Shown in pieces: positions 36,401-45,048 of a DNA stretch of 64,000 nucleotides; positions within the stretch are counted from its first letter, which is position 1; each line of letters begins with the position of its first letter. The position numbers and the translations under genes are program-made. The notes below the pieces were generated by a model, which saw only the letters and a program-made list of their open reading frames with translations, was not told the origin of the DNA and ran no database searches. The stretch covers positions 124,001 to 188,000 of the forward strand of contig JBAZXA010000001.1 in assembly GCA_041660045.1 (NCBI GenBank), written 5' to 3'. Origin of the DNA: WM-3-3 sp041660045. Lineage in GTDB: Bacteria > Pseudomonadota > Gammaproteobacteria > Methylococcales > Methylomonadaceae.

Positions 36401-36783
36401 AAAACTATTTTGAAGATTTAACGCGGTTTGCTGAAGGCATGAAAGCAGAAGATGAACGTCATATTCGGGAAGGATTAAGCGAAGATGAGTTGGAGCTGTT
36501 CGACACGCTACTCAAAGATAAGCTCTCCAAAGAAGATGAGCAAAAAGTTAAGTTAGCTTCCAAGCATTTGCTGACTCGCTTGCTGGAAGAACACCCCAAA
36601 GTGTTAGTACAAGATTGGTGGAAGGATGGCCAAACCCAACGCAAAGTTAAAGCTGCCATCGAAGCAGTCTTAGATCAGGATTTGCCAGACAGTTACGACA
36701 GAATTACCTTCAAAGAAAAATCCGATAATCTATTTGAGTTGATTGTTGATTTTGCGGCGAATGGCAGGAAGTGGGCGGCTTAA
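33481..36783 (+). CDS. hsdR: Type I restriction-modification endonuclease/translocase subunit HsdR
   Basis: A 1100-residue motor-nuclease. The N-terminal PD-(D/E)XK nuclease is marked by DVILYVNGLPLVFVELKN (~159-176). The helicase core has Walker A QGSGKSFSM (~315-323), the DEAH-like box VDEAHRTQ (~421), TGTPL and the C-terminal motor motif QTIARANR. A long charged helical tail follows for complex assembly. It is not directly adjacent to hsdS: 826 bases with a nuclease gene and repeats intervene. Expression may therefore rely on read-through or a promoter in the repeats. Confidence 0.96.
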   Translation: MAKNFISEDDIERSILERLHALFKFELLNCYTTKPEELNDGSKRTDKRDVVLTDRLLTACMALNPDIPQAVIADQVLPKLKDRRVAMSLIAANHEVDGLIRDGVTVEFDEVTPDGKTQKRHERVRLIDFESPENNQYLAISQLWIKASVQAPMAAFRRPDVILYVNGLPLVFVELKNSNVKLRSAYDDNLTSYKHDIPQLFHCNAFCLLSNAIGTKVGSLTAGWEHFFNWLRVDSEKEAVNRKEIAEQGTSLELAVAGLCQPHRLLDYVENFVLFHKETNKIIAQNHQFIGVNNAYERFLQRKELQGRLGVFWHTQGSGKSFSMIFYARKIFRKVTGNFSFVVITDRQDLDGQIYRNFLNTGTVKESDAAQPNNADEMRRFLGQNKKVVFTLIQKFRYDKGKKYPALFDPEKEQREVIVMVDEAHRTQYKSLAENMREGLKGAHFLAFTGTPLLGKERKTSAWFGDYVSEYNFQQAMEDEATVPLYYEKRVPEVLLQNEDLGEEFYELLEDENLDEAQQQKLERKFAREMEVIKRDDRLETIAKDIVYHFPRRGYLGKGMVVSLDKFTAVKMYNKVQEQWKEEIKRLRGLINGSANDIEKARFKKIIEYMKSVEMAVVISDPKADEERFEKAGLDIKPHTKRLEQLDAQGHDIEYNFKDPEHPLQLVFVCAMWLTGFDAPTVSTLYLDKPMKDHTLMQTIARANRVASYRVMGYNGELIEKKNGDIVDYYNVFRNMKKALRDYAQGTDDAGDGGEHAPVKEKSELFVLLDDAIAQTVSFCKERDVDLEAILQGQHTFKNIAQFEQYANTLLSLDEWRKSFYVYDNTVSGLYEACKPEIFEQAARPLIAVIQYLRGIIDMHIEQADIDVVCHKISELLDESVVVDNAETFAVMEHRAEYQIVQQGRVWDLSKLDFDKLKEEFKDAKYKNIEIAEMRAFIDDKLRQMMEQNHTRVDFAQKLQEIIDQYNAGGSSVENYFEDLTRFAEGMKAEDERHIREGLSEDELELFDTLLKDKLSKEDEQKVKLASKHLLTRLLEEHPKVLVQDWWKDGQTQRKVKAAIEAVLDQDLPDSYDRITFKEKSDNLFELIVDFAANGRKWAA

Positions 36784-37218
36784 ATTCCTATTATAAAGTT
36801 TTCGATAAAGTCATTATTTGAATTACCATTTGCCGGATAATAAGAATTCACGAAGTTTTTTCTGTTAGAGCAAGTACGGGTGCGTATTCGTGCTGAAGCG
36901 CAAATATGCAATGGATTATTGTGCTATTTTTTTAATAAAAAAGCGGCATTCACCAACATAGGGGGTGATGTAGGGTGCTTCGAACGGATTTGATGGTAAG
37001 TGCTTTTGGGGTATGCGGATTTGTACACCACTAGAATCACACTAACGTTATGAATAAAGGCGGCATGGGGGGTATTCCATTGCATAGCATGTAATACTTA
37101 GTGCCCACAACTACAAACGGACGCTTTTTTATCATCAGTGCATTAAAAAGCGAAAACTCATTTTTATGTTGGTTATTAATTGGCGTCTTCAATAATTAAC
37201 TTAAATGTTAAGAAACAT
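36784..37218. other. Intergenic region between hsdR and the antiporter gene
   Basis: 435 bases between convergent genes. I see no open frame, strong terminator or recognisable repeat. It probably marks the right edge of the accessory segment. Confidence 0.5.
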
Positions 37219-38745
37219 TTATTTAATCAACTGCTTGGCTAATTGGCAGCCGGCTTCATAAAGCGGGTGGATAACAAAGTTGGCTCCTATTTGTTCTAAT
37301 AGTTGTTTTTCTTCGGCTTGTAAGCAAATGGTTGCAATTTGACCATTAAAGCCTTTTTGGCGAAGCCGTATAATAGTTTTAGTGCGTATTGCAAACTCTG
37401 GCATGGTAAGAACTATGCCTTTTATACGTTTTAACGCTAAGTGTTCCCATAATTCGGTTTCTTCAGCGTCGCCGTAAACCACGCGTAAGCCCTTGCTGAG
37501 CAATTTTTCCAGCACAATGGGATCGGAATCAAAGCCGACTACCCGTTTATCTTCCTGGTGAATTGTTAAATAGGCGGCAACGCCAGTACGTCCCATGCCG
37601 ATGATTAACCATTCAGCCATGCCTATTGATTCTGGTAGTCGGTCAGGATTGCCTGATTTTTTCTCTAACCTGGATAAATAGGGTTCTAATGGCGAAAAAA
37701 TTTGATTAGAAAAGCGGTTTAAAGGCGCTGCTATGGCCAAGGAGCCGGCGACAGCTAAACTGATGATGGCTTTCCAATCAGGTGATAAGAGCTGTGCTGT
37801 TACCATGGAATTGGTGGTGATTAAGGCAAACTCACTATACGTCATTAGGGTTAGTGAGGAGACAAAGGCGGTCCTGGCGCGTAAGCCAGACAACAAAAAA
37901 AGTACAAAAAACAAAACCCCTTGCAGCGGTAAGAGCAATAATAATTGCACGGCTTGGGAGATATTTTGTTGATTGGGTATGTCTGTTAAACCAATTTGTA
38001 AAAAGAAGGCTACCAGTAGGATTTCTTTTATTCCCCAAAGGTGATGGGCTATGTCTTCTGATTTAGGGTGCGATGCCAACATGATCCCGGTTAATAAGGC
38101 TCCAATGTCGGAAGAGATAGACACGGATTGTGCTAAAAACCCACCTGCTAGCGCTAAGGAGACGCCAAATAATAAACGTAACTCATTTGTTGCGCTGATA
38201 TTAAGCAAAAAATGCGCAACAGGGCGTAGTAGGGGTAACAATAATAAGCTGAATGCCCAAGGCGTTGGCTGCTTTCCTTCAGCAATTGCCAATAATGCGA
38301 TGGCTACAATATCTTGTAAGATCAAGATACTTAACACGTCGCGGCCATGTAGGCTTGATAGCTCGCCATTATCTTCTAAAACTTTTACGGCTAGCACGGT
38401 GCTGGAGAAAGCTAAACTGGCGCCTAAGATTAAAGCGCCTGTCACTTTTTCACCTAAGCCAAAAAAAACTGCACCGGATATCCCGCTAACAATTAATAAG
38501 TGCAGGCCGCCTACGCTTAACACTTCCCGGCGGATCAGGGAGCTTAGCTTGAGTTTTAAGCCTACCGTAAACAATAACAGTTCTATTCCAATATCGGCAA
38601 GATGCGATAAGTTAGGCATAATATCTACATTTAAGAGATTTAATACATACCCTGCGAGTAGATATCCGACCAAGGGTGGAAATAACATACGGCTAGCAAT
38701 TAAACCTGCAATATAAGCAGAACTTAAACACAATAATTCTTGCAT
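37219..38745 (-). CDS. CPA2-family monovalent cation:proton antiporter with TrkA-N domain (KefB/YbaL-like)
   Basis: About 508 residues from ATG 38745 (a TTG at 38754 is an alternative start). Twelve or so membrane segments cover ~1-385 with family motifs IGIELLLFTVGLKL and SLAFSSTVLAVKVLED. A Rossmann TrkA-N domain follows, with the nucleotide loop IIGMGRTGVAAY (~393-404) and FDSDP. It should exchange K+ or Na+ for protons under NAD(H)-type control. The protein stops after the TrkA-N domain, with no TrkA-C. It is monocistronic on the minus strand. Confidence 0.9.
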   Translation of the reverse strand: MQELLCLSSAYIAGLIASRMLFPPLVGYLLAGYVLNLLNVDIMPNLSHLADIGIELLLFTVGLKLKLSSLIRREVLSVGGLHLLIVSGISGAVFFGLGEKVTGALILGASLAFSSTVLAVKVLEDNGELSSLHGRDVLSILILQDIVAIALLAIAEGKQPTPWAFSLLLLPLLRPVAHFLLNISATNELRLLFGVSLALAGGFLAQSVSISSDIGALLTGIMLASHPKSEDIAHHLWGIKEILLVAFFLQIGLTDIPNQQNISQAVQLLLLLPLQGVLFFVLFLLSGLRARTAFVSSLTLMTYSEFALITTNSMVTAQLLSPDWKAIISLAVAGSLAIAAPLNRFSNQIFSPLEPYLSRLEKKSGNPDRLPESIGMAEWLIIGMGRTGVAAYLTIHQEDKRVVGFDSDPIVLEKLLSKGLRVVYGDAEETELWEHLALKRIKGIVLTMPEFAIRTKTIIRLRQKGFNGQIATICLQAEEKQLLEQIGANFVIHPLYEAGCQLAKQLIK

Positions 38746-38944
38746 AAAACTCAATTATTCTAATGCGGGTTAACTTGCGCAACTCCAATTATCAAGCAGA
38801 TAACGAAGGCCTGTTGGCTTTATTAGTGCGAATAGACAAAATACTTGCCTCGTGTTTTTAATTACAGCTTATCTGCCTATTCTTGTCATTTTAATTTATT
38901 CTTGCATCGAGCGTAGTGCGGCGCGCGTACCTCAGGATTATTAA

Positions 38945-39214
38945 GCTGACCCGCAGGGCTTTAGCGCAAACCATACCCGTCAGGATGCCGCTATTTTGGG
39001 TATTCAACGGGCTAGTGTAGCAACCTTGGCTATGGGGCAACAGCTGATACGTCTAGAAAAACTAGGCGTGCCACTAAGTGCCCGCGATGTGTTTGCTTTG
39101 CTCGCGCAGGCGGGTTGGATAGATGCTGGCTTAGCAGACGCGTTAACACGAATGGTTAGTTTGAGGGATCTTGCTGTGCAGGATTACCAAAACCTGCACA
39201 CCTGTTGTGGTTAA
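38945..39214 (+). pseudogene. HepT (DUF86) toxin remnant
   Basis: An in-frame stretch after a stop at 38942 reads through to a TAA at 39212, and from about RQDAAILGIQRAS onward it matches HepT-family toxins: QQLIRLEKLGVPLSARDVF, LLAQAGWIDAGLADALTRMV. The catalytic R-x4-H-x-Y motif reads RDLAVQDY, with His replaced by Gln. The N-terminal ~50 residues expected in HepT are missing and the protein ends early. No MntA nucleotidyltransferase partner is adjacent. It is probably a dead fragment; the first in-frame start codon is TTG 38996. Confidence 0.75.
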
Positions 39215-39732
39215 CATTACCACACAACACTGGCATGACTTTTTAGGTTCTTCCTTAAGTTATATTGACTAAGCAAGCACAAGCCAGCAAATAAGCCCAT
39301 AACACCGGGCGAGTAAGCACCAGTATTGGCATGCCCTAGCTTAATAGGCTTTGGGCAGGTGCGGTTAGGATGAATGCAGATTTTTTTTTAATGGATTACT
39401 AAAAATAAAAAGTTTAAGCATTGTTCATCATTAGGAATAAATTGTTGTCTATAATGCATCAAATAAACTTAACCAACGGCTACCAATTTTGAATTATTTT
39501 GATCGGGCAGGAGAATTTAAAGCATTTACGCTTGGGAAAGTGAATGGCCGGTATTTTTCATTCTAGGGAAAACTGATAAAATTAAGTGTTGTGATGTGTT
39601 GTTGTTTAAAGCATCCACTAAGATCAGTTTGGCGCTTATTTTAAAACTATAAAAATAATATTAATGGGCAAAATAATCTCAAAAGCTAAATATAAAATTT
39701 TAAGAACTAGGGCTTTACTATGAAATTAAATA
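39215..39732. other. Intergenic region before the SUF regulator
   Basis: About 520 AT-rich bases without a convincing gene. The only structure I can point to is an imperfect hairpin near 39330-39362. The SUF operon promoter must lie in its right part. Confidence 0.45.
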
Positions 39733-39746
39733 GTACTAAACTAGTC
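39733..39746. promoter_or_regulatory. Candidate IscR/Rrf2-type operator
   Basis: The sequence TACTAAACTAGTC matches the dyad core of the known IscR type-1 site (GACTRWWWYAGTC) at 11 of 13 positions, with ACTA and TAGT half sites. It lies 23-36 bases before the regulator's ATG and just before its SD. Outer flanks do not match the full type-1 consensus. Autoregulation is inferred. Confidence 0.5.
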
Positions 39747-39768
39747 CCCAATGTTAAGGAGTGGCGTC

Positions 39769-40218
39769 ATGCTAAAGCTGAGTAAGCTGACTGATTATGC
39801 AACTGTTATCTTAAGCTTTATGGCGAAAGACAGTCGGCACGTACTAAATGCTATGGAAGTGTCTGAAGCCACAGGCATCGCTTTACCAACCGTGAGTAAA
39901 TTGTTAAAGCTGCTGGCTAAGGCGGGCATGCTAGTGTCTACCCGTGGTGCTAAAGGGGGCTATGCTTTATCTAGAAAACCAGAAAACATTAGTATTGCTA
40001 GCGTAATTAGTGTTATGGAAGGGCCTATCGCCTTAACCGAATGCAGTATTAGCCAGCAAGTTTGTGAACAAGCTGCCGGTTGCCATATAGGTGCCAATTG
40101 GAATTTAATCAACAAAACAGTTCATAATGCATTGGAGTCAGTAACCCTGGCCGATATGGTTATAACGGTACCAAGGCCAGAAGAAATCTTGGTCCCGGTT
40201 GCAAGCTTATATCGATAA
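39769..40218 (+). CDS. Rrf2-family SUF operon regulator
   Basis: About 149 residues from ATG 39769, set by SD AAGGAG at 39756-39761; an in-frame ATG at 39751 precedes that SD and is rejected. An N-terminal winged HTH (LSKLTDYATVILSFMAKDS and VSEATGIALPTVSKLLKLL) is followed by a cluster-binding region with three cysteines: LTECSISQQVCEQAAGCHIG. This pattern matches the SUF regulator subgroup (IscR-like), which senses Fe-S status. It is placed directly ahead of sufB, 44 bases apart. Confidence 0.92.
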   Translation: MLKLSKLTDYATVILSFMAKDSRHVLNAMEVSEATGIALPTVSKLLKLLAKAGMLVSTRGAKGGYALSRKPENISIASVISVMEGPIALTECSISQQVCEQAAGCHIGANWNLINKTVHNALESVTLADMVITVPRPEEILVPVASLYR

Positions 40219-40262
40219 ACAGTCGAAACCAGCTTTTTTAGATTAATTACTTAAGAGTTTTT

Positions 40263-41711
40263 ATGTCCACAAGTGCACAAGAAATTGAAAACCTGATTCG
40301 GCAAGAATACAAACAGGGGTTTGTCACCGAATTAGAAACCACTACCTTTCCACCCGGTTTAAATGAAGATGTCATCCGTAACTTGTCAAAAGTTAAGCAT
40401 GAGCCCGAGTTTATGTTGGATTATCGTTTGAAAGCTTTCCGGCATTGGCAAACCATGAAGTCCCCCGATTGGGCGCAGTTAAAAATTGAGCCTATCGATT
40501 ATCAAGCCATCAGTTATTATTCGGCTCCTAAACGCAAAGAAGACGGCCCTAAAAACTTGGATGAAATTGATCCGCAGGTGCTAGAGGCGTATAAAAAACT
40601 AGGCATCCCGCTGGATGAACAAGAGCGTTTGGCGGGTATTGCGGTAGATGCAGTGTTTGATAGCGTTTCAGTTGCAACCACCTTTAAAGGCAAACTAAAA
40701 GAAGCTGGGGTGATTTTTTGCCCTATCTCCGAAGCTTTGCGCGATCATCCTGAGTTGATTAAGCAATACCTTAGCTCTGTAGTGCCTATTGAGGATAATT
40801 TTTTTGCGGCGCTTAATTCTGCAGTGTTTACGGATGGTTCATTTGTTTATATCCCAAAAGGTGTGCGTTGCCCTATGGAACTCTCTACCTATTTCCGCAT
40901 TAACGCAGCCAATACGGGACAATTTGAGCGTACTTTAATTATTGCGGATGAAGGTAGCCATGTTTCTTATTTAGAAGGTTGCACAGCACCTATGCGCGAT
41001 GAAAACCAGTTGCATGCCGCGGTTGTTGAGTTGGTGGCCTTAAAAGATGCCACTATAAAATATTCCACTGTGCAAAACTGGTACCCGGGTGATAAAAATG
41101 GCTTGGGTGGTATTTACAATTTTGTGACTAAGCGCGCAGATTGCCGTGGAGAAAACTCTAAAGTATCTTGGACGCAAGTGGAAACCGGGTCTGCCATTAC
41201 CTGGAAGTATCCCAGCTGTGTGTTAACCGGTGATAATGCTGTTGGTGAGTTTTATTCAGTGGCTGTTACCAACAATTACCAGCAAGCCGATACGGGTACT
41301 AAAATGATCCATATAGGCAAGAATACCCGCAGTACTATTGTGTCTAAAGGCATTTCAGCGGGCAACGCCCAAAACACCTATCGGGGCTTGGTAAAAGTTT
41401 TAAAAAGCGCAGAAAATGCGCGCAATTATACCCAGTGTGATTCCTTGTTGGTTGGCGACCAGTGCGGCGCGCATACATTTCCTTATATAGAAGTTAAGCA
41501 ACCCTCCGCACAAGTCGAGCATGAAGCAACTACTTCGAAAATCAGCGAGGATCAATTGTTTTTTTGCCAGCAACGTGGGCTTTCTGCTGAAGATGCAGTA
41601 TCAATGATTGTAAATGGTTTTTGTAAAGAAGTTTTTAAGGAACTGCCGATGGAATTTGCAGTAGAAGCGCAGGCATTATTGGGACTGAGTTTGGAGGGCT
41701 CAGTTGGATAA
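40263..41711 (+). CDS. sufB: Fe-S cluster assembly protein SufB
   Basis: A 482-residue scaffold subunit of the SufBCD complex, with the usual length. Family blocks include FTDGSFVYIPKGVRCPMELS (~200-219), SHVSYLEGCTAP and CDSLLVGDQCGAHTFPYIEV near 395-414, which contains the conserved Cys used for cluster assembly. It follows its regulator gene. Unusually, a small HicB-like gene and about 375 non-coding bases separate it from sufC. Confidence 0.97.
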   Translation: MSTSAQEIENLIRQEYKQGFVTELETTTFPPGLNEDVIRNLSKVKHEPEFMLDYRLKAFRHWQTMKSPDWAQLKIEPIDYQAISYYSAPKRKEDGPKNLDEIDPQVLEAYKKLGIPLDEQERLAGIAVDAVFDSVSVATTFKGKLKEAGVIFCPISEALRDHPELIKQYLSSVVPIEDNFFAALNSAVFTDGSFVYIPKGVRCPMELSTYFRINAANTGQFERTLIIADEGSHVSYLEGCTAPMRDENQLHAAVVELVALKDATIKYSTVQNWYPGDKNGLGGIYNFVTKRADCRGENSKVSWTQVETGSAITWKYPSCVLTGDNAVGEFYSVAVTNNYQQADTGTKMIHIGKNTRSTIVSKGISAGNAQNTYRGLVKVLKSAENARNYTQCDSLLVGDQCGAHTFPYIEVKQPSAQVEHEATTSKISEDQLFFCQQRGLSAEDAVSMIVNGFCKEVFKELPMEFAVEAQALLGLSLEGSVG

Positions 41712-41898
41712 TTAGCTAATACATTTTGTTTTGCAGCATTAGTTTGTCTGATGGGCAAACAATGGTTTGGTATGGTTTAAAAAAAGTAATTTATCCACTA
41801 ATTTAAAGTAGGAGGAAGGTTTGTAAAAGTTTGATTGCGTTACATGAGGGCGAACAAAATAAAACTTATCTAATTCGTGGCTTAAAGGAGAACGCTTT

Positions 41899-42180
41899 AT
41901 GAATGACAAAAAATTAACTGCCATTATGCACAAAGAAAATGATATTTATGTGTCATTTTGTCCAGAATTAAATATTTCTAGCAGAGGCTCTGATATTGAA
42001 GAGGCTAAAAGCAATTTGAATGAAGCTGTGGAATTATTTTTAGTCAATGCTTCCGAAGAGGAGGTTAAAAAACGTTATTATGGTGATACTAACCAATCCT
42101 CAATGAATACTGCCATAGGCTTTATAGCGGGCTTTTTCAAACAAAAAAGTATGCTTAATTTTAATGTCATCTGCATTTAG
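41899..42180 (+). CDS. Orphan HicB-like antitoxin-family protein with altered C-terminus
   Basis: A 93-residue protein with strong SD AAAGGAG. Residues 1-60 match the HicB-like fold (LTAIMHKENDIYVSFCPELN, then RGSDIEEAKSNLNEAVELFL). The last ~30 residues (YYGDTNQSSMNTAIGFIAGF) do not look like the normal HicB ending and suggest an old frameshift or replacement. No HicA partner and no DNA-binding domain are seen. It sits between sufB and sufC, on the same strand. Confidence 0.7.
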   Translation: MNDKKLTAIMHKENDIYVSFCPELNISSRGSDIEEAKSNLNEAVELFLVNASEEEVKKRYYGDTNQSSMNTAIGFIAGFFKQKSMLNFNVICI

Positions 42181-42420
42181 GCAGAGGTCTACAAAAGCAA
42201 GCTAAACAATTAATGTAAATTGATAGTGCACTACATCATTTAACTGTAGTGTCATAGCCTTTATAAACAAGGCTAGCGGATTTGTTTTGCGTCTGCAGTG
42301 AGTGTTTACGCCTAACAATTGATTTAAAGCAGCAAAAATCGGGAATAAAATTTAAATGCAGCTTCATGTTATCAACCTATACCGATGGCATGGGGAGGCT
42401 TTAAATTAAACACTAAAGTT

Positions 42421-42450
42421 GCCCTGCATCCGGTTATTAGGATGTAGGGC
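42421..42450 (+). promoter_or_regulatory. Stable hairpin upstream of sufC
   Basis: Eleven-base arms GCCCTGCATCC (42421-42431) and GGATGTAGGGC (42440-42450) pair with a single G-U wobble around an 8-base loop. No T run follows, so it is not a typical terminator. It lies about 105 bases before sufC and could affect mRNA processing. The rest of 42181-42555 shows nothing I can name. Confidence 0.55.
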
Positions 42451-42555
42451 ACAATAAGCGTTTTGTACGACTAAAGTTTGTTTTGGGCTATTTTAGCGGT
42501 CAAAATTTGCACAGATTAAGGCCTTTGGCCTATTTATTAAACAGGTAGTTAAGAC

Positions 42556-43308
42556 ATGCTGAGCATAAAAAATCTCCACGTAAGCGTGGGCGACAAAGCC
42601 ATTTTAAAAGGCATTAATTTGGAAATTAAAGCCGGCGAAATTCATGCCATTATGGGACCTAATGGTTCTGGCAAAAGTACTTTGTCCCATGTTTTATCGG
42701 GCAAAAGCGGTTATACCGTTACTGAAGGTTCGGTAACTTACCAAGGTAAGGACTTAGTGGCAATGGCACCAGAAATTAGGGCGCGGGAAGGGGTTTTCCT
42801 CGCTTTCCAGTACCCTGTAGAAATTCCGGGAGTCAGCAATATTTATTTATTGAAAGCAGCGTTAAATTCAATCCGCAAGTACCACGGCTTAGCTGAAGTG
42901 GATGCGATGGATTTTTTAATGCTGGTTAAACACAAAGTTAAGCTGTTGGAAATGGACGAAAAGTTTTTGTATCGTGCGGTTAATGAAGGTTTTTCCGGCG
43001 GTGAGAAAAAACGTAATGAGATTTTGCAAATGGCTATATTAGAGCCTATGCTTTGTATTATGGATGAGACTGATTCTGGGCTGGATATTGATGCCTTAAA
43101 AATAGTTTCACAAGGTGTGAATTCTTTACGTTCGCCAGAACGTTCATTTGTTATGGTCACGCATTATCAACGTTTGCTGGATTACATTAAGCCAGATGTC
43201 GTGCATGTGCTGGCACATGGTCAAATAGTCAAATCCGGCGGCCCTGAGCTGGCTTTAGAGCTGGAAGAGAAAGGTTATAACTGGTTAGAAAACCAGGTGG
43301 CTGCCTAA
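42556..43308 (+). CDS. sufC: Fe-S cluster assembly ATPase SufC
   Basis: A 250-residue ABC-type ATPase. Walker A is GPNGSGKSTLSHVL (~36-49), the signature FSGGEKKRNEILQ (~152-164) and Walker B with MDETDSGLDIDAL (~175-187). It powers the SufBCD scaffold. Its TAA overlaps the sufD ATG by one base (TAATG), so the two are coupled. Start ATG lies near the expected N-terminus MLSIKNLHVSVG. Confidence 0.97.
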   Translation: MLSIKNLHVSVGDKAILKGINLEIKAGEIHAIMGPNGSGKSTLSHVLSGKSGYTVTEGSVTYQGKDLVAMAPEIRAREGVFLAFQYPVEIPGVSNIYLLKAALNSIRKYHGLAEVDAMDFLMLVKHKVKLLEMDEKFLYRAVNEGFSGGEKKRNEILQMAILEPMLCIMDETDSGLDIDALKIVSQGVNSLRSPERSFVMVTHYQRLLDYIKPDVVHVLAHGQIVKSGGPELALELEEKGYNWLENQVAA

Positions 43309-44678
43309 TGTCATCGTCCGCAAACCCTTATATCACCGAATATGCCAGTAATGCATCCCGTTTGCCTGGGCAAAATTTACCTTGGTTACAACAGTTTAGA
43401 AAACAAGCCTTAGAGCAGTTTTCAATACATGGCTTCCCCTCGCCTCGGGAAGAGGATTGGCGGTATACCAATGTTTCCGCCATAGAGAAAAAATTGTTTG
43501 CGCCAGCCTTGAATGCACCTAGCAATAATTTGGATTTACTGGCTTTACAGCGCTATCAATTGGCGGATGCTTGGTCGGTAGTTCTCATCAATGGCCACTT
43601 TTGCGCTGAGCTATCTCAATTGCAGGGTTTACCAGAAGGTGTTTGTGTTTGCAGTATGGCCGCTGCTTTAGAAAGTCCAGACAGCAAAACGGTAGAAAAA
43701 TATTTAGGGCTAGCGGTAACAAACACGGAACACAGTTTTGTTGCTTTTAACAGCGCATGGTTTAGTGATGGCGTATTAGTGCGGGTGCCCGAGAAACTTG
43801 TTTTATCAAAACCGATACAAATCTTAAATATTGTCACTAGCGCTGAGATTATGGCAACAACGCGTAGTGTGCTAATTATAGAACAGCAAGCCCAAGCACA
43901 AGTGCTTGAGATGTTTATAAGCTTGGACAATGTCAGCGATAAGACAAGTGACCCAACCCAGGCGGTTGGGGCCGGGCTAGCGTATTTGACGGCGACGGTG
44001 AGTGAGGTTTTTATTGGCCAAAACGCTGAATTGACCCTGTATAAAGCGCAGGCAGAATCTGAAAAGGCTTATCATTTTGGTGGCGTTTATGTCCAGCAAG
44101 AACGCGATGCGCGTTTTACGCATCATAATTTTGCTTTTGGTGGCTTGTTAGCGCGCACTGATTTACATACTGATTTGGGGTGTGCGGCAGAATGTGAACT
44201 CAATGGTTTGTATTTAGGCGCAAAACGCCAACACATCGATAATCATACCCGCATAAATCATTTACAAGCACATGCCAGTAGCCGTCAATTATACAAAGGT
44301 GTTTTGGATGATCGCGCCAGAGGGGTTTTTCAAGGTCGTGTGCTGGTCGCTGAGCAGGCCCAAAAAACCGATTCTGAGATGAACAACCGTAACTTGCTGT
44401 TATCGGCAGATGCGGAGGTTGATACAAAACCGCAATTAGAAATCTATGCCGATGATGTTAAATGCGGGCATGGTTTAACAGTAGGTCAGTTAGATGAAAA
44501 ATCAGTATTTTATTTGCAATCACGTTGCGTAGATGAAGAAACTGCCCGTAATATGCTAACGTTTGCCTTCGCTAACGAAATGGTAGATAAGGTTAAACTA
44601 AAAACCTTGCATGATGTTTTATTGGCGCAGGTTTTAGCGCGCTTCCCACAGCAAGGTGTAGACCTAGAATGGTTATAA
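43308..44678 (+). CDS. sufD: Fe-S cluster assembly protein SufD
   Basis: A 456-residue scaffold partner of SufB. The N-terminal helical part contains GFPSPREEDWRYTNV (~38-52); the beta-helix core and C-terminal QLEIYADDVKCGHGLTVGQL (~381-400) carry the conserved His/Cys region of the SufB-SufD interface. Translation is coupled to sufC. The 370 bases that follow contain no gene. Confidence 0.96.
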   Translation: MSSSANPYITEYASNASRLPGQNLPWLQQFRKQALEQFSIHGFPSPREEDWRYTNVSAIEKKLFAPALNAPSNNLDLLALQRYQLADAWSVVLINGHFCAELSQLQGLPEGVCVCSMAAALESPDSKTVEKYLGLAVTNTEHSFVAFNSAWFSDGVLVRVPEKLVLSKPIQILNIVTSAEIMATTRSVLIIEQQAQAQVLEMFISLDNVSDKTSDPTQAVGAGLAYLTATVSEVFIGQNAELTLYKAQAESEKAYHFGGVYVQQERDARFTHHNFAFGGLLARTDLHTDLGCAAECELNGLYLGAKRQHIDNHTRINHLQAHASSRQLYKGVLDDRARGVFQGRVLVAEQAQKTDSEMNNRNLLLSADAEVDTKPQLEIYADDVKCGHGLTVGQLDEKSVFYLQSRCVDEETARNMLTFAFANEMVDKVKLKTLHDVLLAQVLARFPQQGVDLEWL

Positions 44679-45048
44679 ACTTACGCTGACTGGGGAACTA
44701 AGCTTAAGAATCTGCGAAAATCCTAAGTTTTCACCTGCAGCAGGCATTTTTTCGGCATAGCTTTTAGTAAACGGCTTACAGCAGACCTCAAGATAAATAA
44801 CATTAAGGTTTAGCAACCAGTATTCTGGTATGCCTTACGTTGCGTATGGCCTTAATTTTTTAATTGGGTAAAGTTTTAGGGCGGTATCAGCAACTTCTAA
44901 AAGTATCAGTACCTTATGGGCAATGGGTTGGTGCGGACTAAAATGGGTATGGTTAAGCTTAGGCCTAAGAGCGATGAACCTCAATTAAACCAAATCTAAA
45001 TAATATGTTATGGGCATATTAAACCTATCCAATATTAACAGACTAACT
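44679..45048. other. Intergenic region between sufD and sufS
   Basis: About 370 bases with no supported gene. A perfect 12-base palindrome CTTAGGCCTAAG lies at 44958-44969, about 80-90 bases before the likely sufS start, and could be a binding site. Nothing else stands out. Confidence 0.45.

Noticed and set aside
36784..37218. Second copy of the tmRNA 3' end marking an integrated element
   Set aside because: I scanned for the T-arm and CCTCCACCA sequence and did not find a duplicate in this region.
38051..38716. 221-residue open frame on the plus strand
   Set aside because: It is fully antisense to the well-supported antiporter gene, with a composition typical of a shadow frame (rich in Asn, Lys, Ser).
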